DNA from: Mesorhizobium sp.
GTDB lineage: Bacteria; Pseudomonadota; Alphaproteobacteria; Rhizobiales; Rhizobiaceae
DNA: 64,000 nucleotides
Direction: 5' to 3'
Assembly (NCBI RefSeq): GCF_024710845.1
Contig: NZ_JANJTZ010000018.1
Coordinates: forward strand, 1-64,000
Positions 1 through 8,226 of this stretch are shown in pieces. Position 1 is the stretch's first letter. Each line of letters opens with the position of its first letter. The notes under the pieces were generated by a model. The model saw only the letters and a program-made list of their open reading frames with translations. It did no database searches and was not told where the DNA came from. Both the position numbers and the translations under genes were made by a program.

Positions 1-578
<578 letters not shown>

Positions 579-871
579 CGTCCAAGTCCTTTCACTGCCG
601 CGTATCCGCGATCACCGTTCCGAGACGGCCCACGATCGCGTTGGGCATCGGCGCTTCCCGACGCGGGAGGGCGCGATTCACGACATTTCCGAACGAAACA
701 CAAATCAGAAAATGCGGCAACGATTCGCAGCTCCCATGCCAAGGCTAAGGCGTCGAAACTCTACAGAAGCTTAACGTAGGGCCTCGCTTCGCAGGTGGGA
801 ACAGCAAAATGTGACAGAATTGACGCAGAACCGTGAAAAAGCGCCTTCTGTCGGCCGCATATCCGATCACA
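579..871. other. Intergenic region between clpP and clpX, no gene seen
   Basis: This 293-base stretch separates the stop of clpP from the start of clpX. No reading frame with coding character and no RNA gene was recognised. The spacing implies that clpX has its own promoter here, but I could not pick convincing -35/-10 hexamers by eye. Confidence 0.5.
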
Positions 872-1504
872 TCATCCGGCGCCAGTCGCCTCGACCGCAT
901 CGCGCGAGGCGATGACCCGGTCGATCAGACCGAACTCCTTCGCTTCGTCGGCGGTCATGAAGTGGTCACGGTCGAGCGTGCGCTCGATCATTTCGTAGTC
1001 CTTGCCGGTGTGTTTGGCATAGACCTCGTTGAGGCGACGCTTCAGCTTGATGATGTCCTGCGCATGGCGCTCGATGTCAGACGCCTGGCCGGAGAAGCCG
1101 CCCGACGGCTGGTGCACCATGATGCGCGCGTTCGGCGTGGCGAAGCGCATGTCTTTCTCGCCTGCGCAGAGCAGCAGCGAACCCATCGAGGCCGCCTGGC
1201 CGATGCAGAGCGTCGACACCGCCGGCTTGATGAACTGCATGGTGTCGTAGATCGCCATGCCGCTCGTCACCACGCCGCCCGGCGAGTTGATGTAGAGGTT
1301 GATTTCCTTTTTCGGATTCTCGGCTTCGAGGAAGAGGAGCTGGGCGCAGACCAGCGTCGCCATCCCGTCCTCGACCGGACCGGTGATGAAGATGATGCGC
1401 TCCTTCAGGAGCCGCGAAAAGATATCGTAGGCCCGTTCGCCGCGATTGGTCTGTTCGACGACCATCGGCACGAGGTTCATGTAGGTTTCGACCGGGTCTC
1501 TCAT
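872..1504 (-). CDS. clpP: ATP-dependent Clp protease proteolytic subunit ClpP
   Basis: Serine protease subunit forming the barrel chamber that works with ClpX or ClpA. The 210-residue protein carries the nucleophile serine in [11 protein letters not shown] and the catalytic histidine in IMVHQPSGG, followed by the conserved DRDHFM region near the C-terminus. The start [19 protein letters not shown] is the usual alphaproteobacterial ClpP N-terminus and AAAGGGACAG precedes the ATG. It lies upstream of clpX on the same strand. Length and motifs match a full, active ClpP. Confidence 0.98.
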   Translation of the reverse strand: MRDPVETYMNLVPMVVEQTNRGERAYDIFSRLLKERIIFITGPVEDGMATLVCAQLLFLEAENPKKEINLYINSPGGVVTSGMAIYDTMQFIKPAVSTLCIGQAASMGSLLLCAGEKDMRFATPNARIMVHQPSGGFSGQASDIERHAQDIIKLKRRLNEVYAKHTGKDYEMIERTLDRDHFMTADEAKEFGLIDRVIASRDAVEATGAG

Positions 1505-1641
1505 CGACTGTCCCTTTGCGAGGGCGATTTCCGTGCGGTTGCGGCGGAATCGCGAGGCGGGTGGTTTGCCCTAGATATGTCCGTGGCTCTGCCGAGCGCA
1601 AGGGCGCCCGCATCCGTCCTGCCCGAAAGCGCAGGCATGGT

Positions 1642-2751
1642 TTACGCCGCTTCAGCCCTCAGCCAGCGATGCAGCCTGGCGATATCGCCGTCCTCGACGG
1701 CATCTGCGACGCGACGGCCGACGGCCGCGCCGAACTTGTAGCCATGGCCGGAACAGGCCGAGACGACGATCGCCTTTCCCTTGCGCATGCCGAAAAAGCG
1801 CTCGTCGGCGGTGAAGGTATAGGCGCAGGTGACCACCTCGAGCACCGTGTATTCCGACAGGCGCGCCATCGGCGGCGAGAAATGCGAGAGGATCTCCGCG
1901 CCCTCTTGCGGCCGCGGCACGCGGTCGGCGTCGGCGTCGGCGTCCGGGTTGACCTTCTTGTGCATGCCGGTGCCGAACTTCAGGCCACCGCCGCCCGACG
2001 GCGGAATGATGTAGCCATCGACCTTGCCGCCGACGTCGAGCACCACGGGCGCGCGCTCCCAGGCCTCCTTCAGATCCGCGGGAGGATCGAGGTAGACGAC
2101 CGCGGTGCGCTGGATGGACAAGGTGCCCGCGAGGTCAGGAAACAATTTCGTCACCCAGGCGCCGGCCGTGACGACGATCTGTTCCGCGTGGATGGTCTCG
2201 CCATCGGCGAGTGTGACCGTTCCGGCATCTGTGTCCACCGACACGACCTTCGCCTGTTCGCGCACGTCGACATCGTTGGCGCGCAGCCATTCGGACAGGC
2301 CAAGCGCGATCCGCCTGGAGTGCAGTGCGCCGCCTTCTTCGGAAAAATACGCGTAGCGGATGGTCGCGGGATCGAAGAATGGCCAGCGAGAAGCCGTCTC
2401 TTCCGCGGTCAGCAGGTCGAAGGGAAAGCCGCCTTCCTTGAGGCCTTCAAGATAGTCCTCGGCCTCGTCGCCCGGTTCGCGCGACACGCAGGCGAAGCCG
2501 CGATGGTCATAGTGGCGCTGGCCGAGATCGGCCCACATCTCCTCCCAAGCGGAATAGGCCTCCGTGATCGCCCGGCCGTAGCCGCTGCCGGACGGATAGG
2601 CGCGGCGGATAATGCGATGGTGGTCGCCCGAGGCTGCAAGCGGGTTGGGGATAGAGCCCTGCTCCAACAGGGTGACGCGATGCCCGCGCTTGGCGAGCGA
2701 CCAGGCGGTGGAAAGCCCCGCGATGCCAGCGCCGACGACAACGACCTCCAT
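1642..2751 (-). CDS. FAD-dependent oxidoreductase, DAO / sarcosine-oxidase-like family
   Basis: Predicted flavoprotein amine or amino-acid oxidase of the DAO fold, 369 residues. The N-terminus is a dinucleotide-binding motif (VVVGAGIAGLSTAWSLA) followed by an acidic residue at the end of strand 2 (LLEQGS). Late motifs ADERFFG and SACSGHGYKFG match the monomeric sarcosine oxidase / N-methyl-amino-acid oxidase group. I chose the ATG at 2751 rather than an upstream start because AAGGGGGAGG lies just before it and the FAD motif then starts at residue 2. A (GTCGGC)n run near 1924-1941 encodes an Asp-Ala repeat. Divergent from the P450 gene. The substrate is unknown. Confidence 0.85.
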   Translation of the reverse strand: MEVVVVGAGIAGLSTAWSLAKRGHRVTLLEQGSIPNPLAASGDHHRIIRRAYPSGSGYGRAITEAYSAWEEMWADLGQRHYDHRGFACVSREPGDEAEDYLEGLKEGGFPFDLLTAEETASRWPFFDPATIRYAYFSEEGGALHSRRIALGLSEWLRANDVDVREQAKVVSVDTDAGTVTLADGETIHAEQIVVTAGAWVTKLFPDLAGTLSIQRTAVVYLDPPADLKEAWERAPVVLDVGGKVDGYIIPPSGGGGLKFGTGMHKKVNPDADADADRVPRPQEGAEILSHFSPPMARLSEYTVLEVVTCAYTFTADERFFGMRKGKAIVVSACSGHGYKFGAAVGRRVADAVEDGDIARLHRWLRAEAA

Positions 2752-2834
2752 CAGCCTCCCCCTTCCGCAGCCGCTTGTTAGGGAGGACAATACGGGCTGG
2801 CCCGGCCATTACAAGGCAGGCTAAGAAGCAGGGC

Positions 2835-4133
2835 ATGATCCGCCCGCCGTACCTTTACCTGACACCAGCAACGCGCCGCGTGCGCATCGATCCGCACGAC
2901 AGCCAGTTCATCCAGAACCCATACGCCGCCTATGCCTTTCTGCAGGGCACGGCGCCCGTGTTCTTCTGGGAGGACTACGGATTCTGGTGCCTGGCCGGCT
3001 ATGACGAGGTGAACCGCGCGCTGCGCGATAAGCGCTTCGGCCGGGAGCGACCCGGCGGATACATGGAATCGGTTTCAGCCGGAGGAAATCGAGCGCACCT
3101 TGCCGATTTCGACGCGCTCGAGGCAGGATCGATGCTTGAGCTTGAGCCGCCGGTCCACACGCGCCTGCGGACGCTGGTGAACCGGGCCTTCGTGTCGCGG
3201 CAGGTGGAGCGGCTGCGGCCGCGCATTGAACAGCTAGCCAATCAGCTGATCGACCGGTTCGAGGACGATGGCGCAATCGACCTGTTGCCGGCCTTCGCCA
3301 CCCCGCTGCCGAGCGTGGTGATCGCCGAAATGCTGGGGGTTGCGGCCAACATGGCCGGCCAGCTCGTCGAATGGTCGAACCGCATGGTCGCGATGTACAT
3401 GCACGCGCCGACGCGGGCGACGGAGATCGCCGCCAATGAGGCCGCGCGCGACTTCGCGTCCTTCATTCGCGGCGAGGTGGAGGCGCGTCGCAACGGTCCC
3501 GCCGACGACCTGCTCGGTCTCCTGGTCTCTGCGCGCGACGAGGGTGACCGCCTGTCGGACGCGGAACTCGTATCGTCGGCGATTCTGCTCCTCAATGCCG
3601 GCCACGAAGCGACCGTGCACCAGATCGGCAACGCGGTGCGAACGATCCTCAACGAAGGCGGCGACCCGCGCCGGTTCTTCGAAACGCCCGAGGCGGCAGA
3701 GGCGACGGTGGAGGAGTGCCTGCGCATCGACCCGCCGCTGCACATGTTCACGCGCTATGCGTCCGAGCGCGTGGAGCTTACGCCTGAGGCAATCATCGAG
3801 CCGGGCCAGCAGATCGGCCTTTTGCTCGGCGCTGCGAACAACGATCCCGCCGCTTTCGATGCGCCGCGCCGGTTCCTTCCCGGCAGGGCTGATCAGAAGA
3901 ACGTCACTTTCGGCGCCGGCATTCACTTCTGCATCGGAGCGCCGCTCGCCCGGCTCGAACTCCAGGTGGCGCTCAAGGTCCTGTTCGACAGGCTGCCGAC
4001 GCTGCGCCTCACCTTCGAGCCCACCTATCGCGACAGCTATCATTTTCACGGCCTCGACCAACTGAAGGTGGAGTGGTGGGTACCGAAGTATCAGCCGCTG
4101 AATCGCAGCGAGGAGGAAGCGGCATCGGACTGA
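2835..4133 (+). CDS. Cytochrome P450
   Basis: Soluble class I bacterial P450 of 432 residues with no membrane anchor. The I-helix oxygen-activation motif AGHEAT is near residues 255-260, the K-helix E-x-x-R is E294-R297, and the heme-ligand loop FGAGIHFCIGAPLAR places the thiolate at about Cys366. The ATG at 2835 is preceded by AAGCAGGG; an in-frame start at 2775 would add 20 poorly conserved residues and overlap the divergent promoter region. Its 83-base divergent spacing from the FAD oxidoreductase suggests possible shared control. No ferredoxin gene is adjacent, so the electron donor and substrate are unknown. Confidence 0.92.
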   Translation: MIRPPYLYLTPATRRVRIDPHDSQFIQNPYAAYAFLQGTAPVFFWEDYGFWCLAGYDEVNRALRDKRFGRERPGGYMESVSAGGNRAHLADFDALEAGSMLELEPPVHTRLRTLVNRAFVSRQVERLRPRIEQLANQLIDRFEDDGAIDLLPAFATPLPSVVIAEMLGVAANMAGQLVEWSNRMVAMYMHAPTRATEIAANEAARDFASFIRGEVEARRNGPADDLLGLLVSARDEGDRLSDAELVSSAILLLNAGHEATVHQIGNAVRTILNEGGDPRRFFETPEAAEATVEECLRIDPPLHMFTRYASERVELTPEAIIEPGQQIGLLLGAANNDPAAFDAPRRFLPGRADQKNVTFGAGIHFCIGAPLARLELQVALKVLFDRLPTLRLTFEPTYRDSYHFHGLDQLKVEWWVPKYQPLNRSEEEAASD

Positions 4134-4178
4134 TACGGCGCCGTCCTATCCCGGCCCGCACAGACCGGGAGAATCGCC

Positions 4179-4937
4179 GTGATCCTTCGAACAGCCGCGC
4201 TTGCGGCGATGATTCTTGGCGGGGTAGTGGACGCGGCGCTGGCCGACAGCGACTATCTCGCCTTCTCGAGTGAGCCCTCCGCAGCTTTGGATGTGGCGCG
4301 CGGCTTTTTCGAAGCTACCTCCGGCGCGCCGATCGACCCGGCAGTCGTGACCGTCGCGCAACTTGATCTCGACGGCGACGGCACGCGCGAGATCATCGCC
4401 TATGCGAACGCTCCCGCCTTCTGCACCCCGGACGGCTGCGCGCCGAGCATCCTGCACCGTGAGGGCACAGACTGGCAGGATATCCTGGCCAAAGGCGTCG
4501 TGCGCACGCGTGCGGTTCCAGGCAACATCTCGGTGATCAACGAACGGCACGGCGGCTTCCTGGACCTGCTGGTCGGTTCGCTTTACCTGATCCATGACGG
4601 GACGGCCTATCGCGAGGACACCGGTCCGGTCCCGACCCAACTCGATGAGACGGCATTTCTAAGCTCCTGTAGCGCAAGCACGGACATTGCCGGCGAGGTG
4701 CGCGAGGCCGGCCCGCGCGGCGATGTCGCGGAGCCGGTCGAGACGTTCTGCCTGTGCCTGGTGGACCAGTTCCAGACAGCGGGATTGCCGCAGCGCGATC
4801 TCGACGGCTTTGCGGCCCTGCTGGCCGGGCGCACCGACATGGCCGAAGCGGCAAAGCAGTCGTCCATTCCGGGCGAGTTCGAGGAGAAACTCGGCGATTT
4901 CCGATTCAGCTGCGGGATCGAACTCAGCTCCGACTGA
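4179..4937 (+). CDS. Secreted hypothetical protein with a DxDxDG motif
   Basis: I do not recognise a named family. The 252-residue protein starts at GTG 4179 behind GACCGGGAGA and has a clear signal peptide (MILRTAALAAMILGGVVDA then ALA, likely cleaved after ALA). Around residues 60-72 lies LDLDGDGTREII, an FG-GAP/EF-hand-like calcium-binding loop common in exported proteins. Several cysteines (CTPDGC, SSCSAS, CLCLV, SCG) suggest disulfides in the periplasm. It follows the P450 gene by 45 bases on the same strand, but no functional link is evident. Confidence 0.7.
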   Translation: MILRTAALAAMILGGVVDAALADSDYLAFSSEPSAALDVARGFFEATSGAPIDPAVVTVAQLDLDGDGTREIIAYANAPAFCTPDGCAPSILHREGTDWQDILAKGVVRTRAVPGNISVINERHGGFLDLLVGSLYLIHDGTAYREDTGPVPTQLDETAFLSSCSASTDIAGEVREAGPRGDVAEPVETFCLCLVDQFQTAGLPQRDLDGFAALLAGRTDMAEAAKQSSIPGEFEEKLGDFRFSCGIELSSD

Positions 4938-4989
4938 TTGTCGGTCCGCGGCATGGCACCAACGAGCGGCCCGAGGCGGATTGGCTGGC

Positions 4990-5026
4990 GCAAAAAGCAA
5001 GAAAGCACCGGGATCGCTCCCAGTGC
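4990..5026 (-). terminator. Rho-independent terminator, minus strand
   Basis: Hairpin GCAC-T-GGGA / TCCC-G-GTGC with a 4-base loop at 5005-5026, followed in the minus direction by TTTCTTGCTTTTT. It would end transcription of the metY-cupin unit or of the candidate RNA upstream of it. There is no T-tract in the plus direction, so it does not serve the gene ending at 4937. Confidence 0.7.
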
Positions 5027-5335
5027 CTCCCTGTTCAGGCCTTTCCCCGATCCGCGCTGCAACCGAAGTCGCGCGTTGGCCGAGGGTTGGGCACCGACGG
5101 GTCTCGCCTCCTCCGCATCCCGAAAGATACGTTCTCCGCTCAACCATGCTCCGAGCCGCGAGGACTCCGCGAGCACTTCCGCCTTTCGCGTTCCAGACCG
5201 CTCTGGACGGATCCCGCTGGACGTGACGCCATCGACTTCCGGCTTTCGCCGTGGTCCGCCTGGTGTCGCGGGGCTCAGGTATTGCCTTCACGCTTTGATC
5301 CGCCGTCCGTGCGGAGCGTTCGTGCACCTGAGATG
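4992..5335 (-). ncRNA. Candidate structured RNA (or long structured 3' UTR of metY-cupin)
   Basis: On the minus strand four features line up. An inverted repeat CTCAGGT/ACCTGAG spans 5274-5332. A perfect GNRA hairpin CGGC-GAAA-GCCG lies at 5240-5251. The hairpins CCAGA-GCGG-TCTGG (5193-5206) and CGTATC-TTTCGG-GATGCG (5114-5131) follow, and an intrinsic terminator ends the series at about 4992. This is seen directly; that it forms one RNA is inference. It could equally be the structured 3' untranslated end of the metY-cupin transcript. It matches none of the RNA families I could test by eye. Confidence 0.3.
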
Positions 5336-5452
5336 GCCTTACGTTAGGCGCGGGAGAACGCTGCGGCAACCACGGGCCGCCTGTGGAGAACGTGGATAGC
5401 GGGCATATCATTCTCCCGCTCTTCGAGGCGGATGGCCGGCTGACCCGCAACG

Positions 5453-5797
5453 TCAGACCCTGATCACATATTCCTTGCGAGTCGTTTCAATGACTTCCCA
5501 AGTTCCCTTGAAGCCCGGCCTGAGCACGAAACTGTCGCCGGCCTTCACGGTGACCGCCGCACCGCCCTCCTCCGCGATCACCGAAACGCCCGACAGGATG
5601 TGGCAGAACTCCCATTCGTCGTAGGCGATGCGCCATTTCCCCGGCGTCGCCTCCCAGATACCGGCATAAAGGCCGCCTTCGGCCTCCTCGACGTTCCAGG
5701 TGCGGGTGCGGGGATTGCCCGAAACGATGCGGTCGGCCGGGGGCGCGCCTTCCTCAGGCGCCCCGCTCGCGTCGATCCTGAGAAAGCGCGCTGTCAT
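5453..5797 (-). CDS. Cupin domain-containing protein (DUF861 / cupin_3 type)
   Basis: Small single-domain cupin of 114 residues. The C-terminal half carries the beta-barrel signature WEFCHILSGVSVI, then VKAGDSFVLRPGFKGTWEV, as in the EutQ / ureidoglycine-aminohydrolase-like cupin_3 family. The ATG at 5797 lies 2 bases after the metY stop (TGA-TC-ATG), so it is probably translationally coupled to metY. The coupling suggests a role near sulfur amino-acid metabolism, but neither substrate nor catalytic activity can be stated. Confidence 0.85.
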   Translation of the reverse strand: MTARFLRIDASGAPEEGAPPADRIVSGNPRTRTWNVEEAEGGLYAGIWEATPGKWRIAYDEWEFCHILSGVSVIAEEGGAAVTVKAGDSFVLRPGFKGTWEVIETTRKEYVIRV

Positions 5798-5799
5798 GA

Positions 5800-7074
5800 T
5801 CAGCCGATCTTCGCCAGCGCCTGTTTGAGGTCGGCGATGATGTCGTCGACGTTCTCCAGGCCGACAGAGAGGCGGATGACGTCGTTGCCGGCGCCGGCGG
5901 CGGCCTTCTGCGCGTCGGTGAGCTGGCGGTGGGTGGTCGAGGCCGGATGGATGATCAGCGAGCGCACGTCGCCGATGTTGGCCAGATGCGAGAACAGCTC
6001 TACGCCCTCGACCACCTTCACGCCGGCGTCGAAGCCGCCCTTCAGGCCGAAGGTGAAGACCGCGCCGGCACCCTTCGGAGAGTATTTCTGCATCAGGGAG
6101 TGGTTCTTGTCGCCCGGCAGGCCGGGATAGGAAACCCATGCGACCTGGGGCTGCTTCGACAGCCATTCGGCGACCTTGAGCGCGTTCTCGCAATGCCGTT
6201 CCATACGCAGCGACAGGGTCTCGACGCCCTGCAGGATGAGGAACGCGTTGAACGGCGAGATGGTCGGTCCGAAATCGCGCAGGCCGAGCACGCGGCAGGC
6301 GATGGCGAAGGCGAAGTTGCCGAAGGTTTCGTGCAGGACGATGCCGCCATATTCCGGGCGCGGCTGCGACAGCATCGGATAGTTGCCGCTCTTCGACCAG
6401 TCGAACGTGCCGGCGTCGACGATGATGCCGCCCATCGAATTGCCGTGGCCGCCGATGAACTTGGTCAGCGAATGGACGACGATATCAGCGCCGTGCTCGA
6501 TCGGTCGCAGCAGGTAGGGCGAAGCCATCGTGTTGTCGACGATGAATGGCAGGCCGTGCTTGTGGGCGATCTTGGCGATCGCCGCGATGTCGACGAAGGT
6601 GCCGCCGGGGTTCGCCAGGCTCTCGACGAAGATGGCCCTCGTCTTGTCGTCGATCAGCGCTTCCAGGCCGACGAGGTCGTCAGTGTCGGCAAAGCGTGCT
6701 TCCCAGCCGAAATTCTTGAAGGCGTGGCCGAACTGGTTGATCGAGCCGCCATAGAGCCGCTTGCCGGCAATGAAATTCTCGCCCGGGCGCATGATGGTGT
6801 GGAAGACGAGCAGTTGCGCGCCGTGGCCTGACGAGGTGGCGAGCGCGGCCGTGCCGCCTTCGAGCGCGGCGATCCGCTCCTCGAGCACAGCCTGGGTCGG
6901 GTTCATGATGCGGGTGTAGATGTTGCCGAACGCCTTCAGCCCGAACAGCGAGGCGGCGTGATCGACGTCGTCAAAGACGAAGGAGGTTGTCTGGTAGATC
7001 GGCGTGGCGCGGGCGCCGGTGGCCGGATCGGGCTTGGCGCCGGCATGGATGGCGAGCGTGTCGAAACCTGGCAT
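5800..7074 (-). CDS. metY: O-acetylhomoserine aminocarboxypropyltransferase / sulfhydrylase
   Basis: PLP enzyme of the Cys/Met metabolism family that makes homocysteine (or methionine) from O-acetylhomoserine and sulfide (or methanethiol). The 424 residues include TPIYQTTSF, the N-terminal tyrosine motif NIYTRIMNPT, and the Schiff-base lysine in HSLTKFIGGHG. Length (about 425) and the long C-terminal block distinguish it from the ~390-residue cystathionine synthases. The start at 7074 (MPGFDTLAIHAG) follows GGAGGACCCCCA; an upstream frame extending to 7173 lacks conserved sequence. First gene of a two-gene unit with the cupin. I looked for a SAM riboswitch upstream and did not recognise one. 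Confidence 0.93.
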   Translation of the reverse strand: MPGFDTLAIHAGAKPDPATGARATPIYQTTSFVFDDVDHAASLFGLKAFGNIYTRIMNPTQAVLEERIAALEGGTAALATSSGHGAQLLVFHTIMRPGENFIAGKRLYGGSINQFGHAFKNFGWEARFADTDDLVGLEALIDDKTRAIFVESLANPGGTFVDIAAIAKIAHKHGLPFIVDNTMASPYLLRPIEHGADIVVHSLTKFIGGHGNSMGGIIVDAGTFDWSKSGNYPMLSQPRPEYGGIVLHETFGNFAFAIACRVLGLRDFGPTISPFNAFLILQGVETLSLRMERHCENALKVAEWLSKQPQVAWVSYPGLPGDKNHSLMQKYSPKGAGAVFTFGLKGGFDAGVKVVEGVELFSHLANIGDVRSLIIHPASTTHRQLTDAQKAAAGAGNDVIRLSVGLENVDDIIADLKQALAKIG

Positions 7075-7220
7075 TGGGGGTCCTCCCTGGAAGGCGTGTT
7101 CTGAAATCGGTGCCAGTCTTGGCAAAGCCCGCGCGGGAAGGCAAAGGCGATTTTTCCCTTTTTCGCGGTTCAAGAGGCCGCAATTCGCCTTGCCGCGCGT
7201 CGGTGCGGGGAATGAAGGCG

Positions 7221-7742
7221 CTATTTCTGGCGGATGCCGAAGCTCTGGAAACCCTGGCGCATGATCGGCTTCTTCGAGCTGATCGTGCCGGAATTGACGC
7301 CGTTCCAGCCGATTTCGCCGGAGAGACGGCCGTATTCGATCTTGGGGCAGCGGTTCATCACTACCTTGATGCCCTGCGCCTCCGCCTTCGCGGCAGCCTC
7401 GTCGTGGCGGACGGTCAGCTGCATCCAGATCGCCTTGGGCAGCGGATCGAGCGCCAGCGCCTCGTCGACGATCGGCGGTACGGCGCTGGAGGCGCGGAAA
7501 ATGTCGACCATGTCGATCGGCACGGGCACGTCGGCCAGTCTCGCATAGGTCATGCGGCCGAGAATCTCCTTGCCTGCATGGCCCGGATTGATCGGGTAGA
7601 CGTCGTAGCCCTTGTCGATGAGATATTTGGTAACGAAGAAGCTCGGCCGCACGTCGTTGGCCGAGGCGCCGACGATGGCGATCGACTTCACCGCGTTGAG
7701 GATGCCCGCGATGTAGGCATTGTCGTAGGAATCGTGATTCAT
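7221..7742 (-). CDS. CoA-binding domain protein (YccU-like)
   Basis: Stand-alone Rossmann CoA-binding protein of 173 residues, similar to E. coli YccU. Motifs: SIAIVGASANDVRPSF for the nucleotide loop, VYPINPGHAGKEILG, and KAIWMQLTVRHDEAAAKAEA. Such proteins resemble the CoA-binding domain of succinyl-CoA synthetase alpha but lack the catalytic histidine domain; their function is not established. I chose ATG 7742 (MNHDSYDN); an alternative ATG at 7763 adds seven residues. Same strand as metY, 146 bases upstream of it. Confidence 0.9.
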   Translation of the reverse strand: MNHDSYDNAYIAGILNAVKSIAIVGASANDVRPSFFVTKYLIDKGYDVYPINPGHAGKEILGRMTYARLADVPVPIDMVDIFRASSAVPPIVDEALALDPLPKAIWMQLTVRHDEAAAKAEAQGIKVVMNRCPKIEYGRLSGEIGWNGVNSGTISSKKPIMRQGFQSFGIRQK

Positions 7743-7797
7743 GCGGGCTCTTTTTCGGATCATCTGGCGCTGATTATCGCGCCGTCTTATGGACGAG

Positions 7798-8226
7798 CTA
7801 GGCCTCGGGCGGAAGCGAGATCGTTCCGTCTGGGGCGATCGGAAAGTCCGGATTGTGCGCCACTTCCCAGAGGTTTCCTTCCGGATCGGCGAAATAGCCG
7901 TACCAGCCGCCCCAGAACGCCTTCTGCGCCGCCTTGACGATGCGGCCGCCCGCCTTCTCCGCCAGCGCCAGCACCTTGCCGACCTCTTCGCGGTTGCGGG
8001 TGTTGTAGGCGAGATAGACGCGCGGGATGCCGTCGCCGAACTTCAAGCCGCTGTCGGCCTCGGCGCTCGGCCGGGGGAAGAGAGACAGGATGATCCCGCC
8101 CATCTGGAAAAAGGCGACGCCGTCGGTGATGCCGGCGTGGCGCGTGAGTCCCATTGCCTCATAGAAGGCCGCCATGCGGTCGAGGTCGTCGACCCCGATG
8201 GTGACGATCGAGATGCGGGGTTCCAC
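7798..8226 (-). CDS. VOC / glyoxalase family protein
   Basis: Vicinal-oxygen-chelate superfamily protein of 142 residues with two beta-alpha-beta-beta-beta halves: RISIVTIGVDDLDRMAAFYE at the start and WGGWYGYFADPEGNLWEVA near the end, the latter including the conserved Glu of the metal site. The GTG start at 8226 shares one base with the stop of the upstream enoyl-CoA hydratase (TAGTG), so the two genes are co-translated. The substrate is unknown; VOC proteins next to crotonases are sometimes epimerases or dioxygenases, but nothing here decides. Confidence 0.88.
   Translation of the reverse strand: MEPRISIVTIGVDDLDRMAAFYEAMGLTRHAGITDGVAFFQMGGIILSLFPRPSAEADSGLKFGDGIPRVYLAYNTRNREEVGKVLALAEKAGGRIVKAAQKAFWGGWYGYFADPEGNLWEVAHNPDFPIAPDGTISLPPEA

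Larger units (their letters stand above)
4938..5452. other. 515-base gene-free stretch
   Basis: No frame on either strand looks coding: candidate frames here are rich in Arg, Ser and Pro and match no family I know. On the minus strand the stretch holds several strong hairpins and a terminator-like hairpin with a T-tract, described separately as a candidate RNA. No rnpB, tmRNA, SRP or 6S RNA signature was found. Confidence 0.6.

Noticed and set aside
833-1741. Long plus-strand open frame opposite clpP
   Set aside because: It is the antisense shadow of a certain clpP; composition is Arg/Asp/Val-rich and matches no family.
1516-2781. 421-codon plus-strand open frame opposite the FAD oxidoreductase
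   Set aside because: Shadow of a gene with clear FAD motifs; high-GC third positions make long antisense frames common in this genome.
4659-5450. 263-codon minus-strand frame across the gene-free stretch and the secreted orphan
   Set aside because: It overlaps the orphan gene antisense, has no ribosome-binding site and shows no family resemblance.
4938-5452. Known RNA genes (rnpB, permuted tmRNA, SRP RNA, 6S) in the gene-free stretch
   Set aside because: No RNase P core, no TPsiC-arm-plus-CCA segment or tag reading frame, and no SRP domain IV motif was found on either strand.
7075-7220. SAM-II riboswitch upstream of metY
   Set aside because: This would be a usual place for it in the group, but the conserved pairing and core were not recognisable by eye. 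A covariance-model search would decide.
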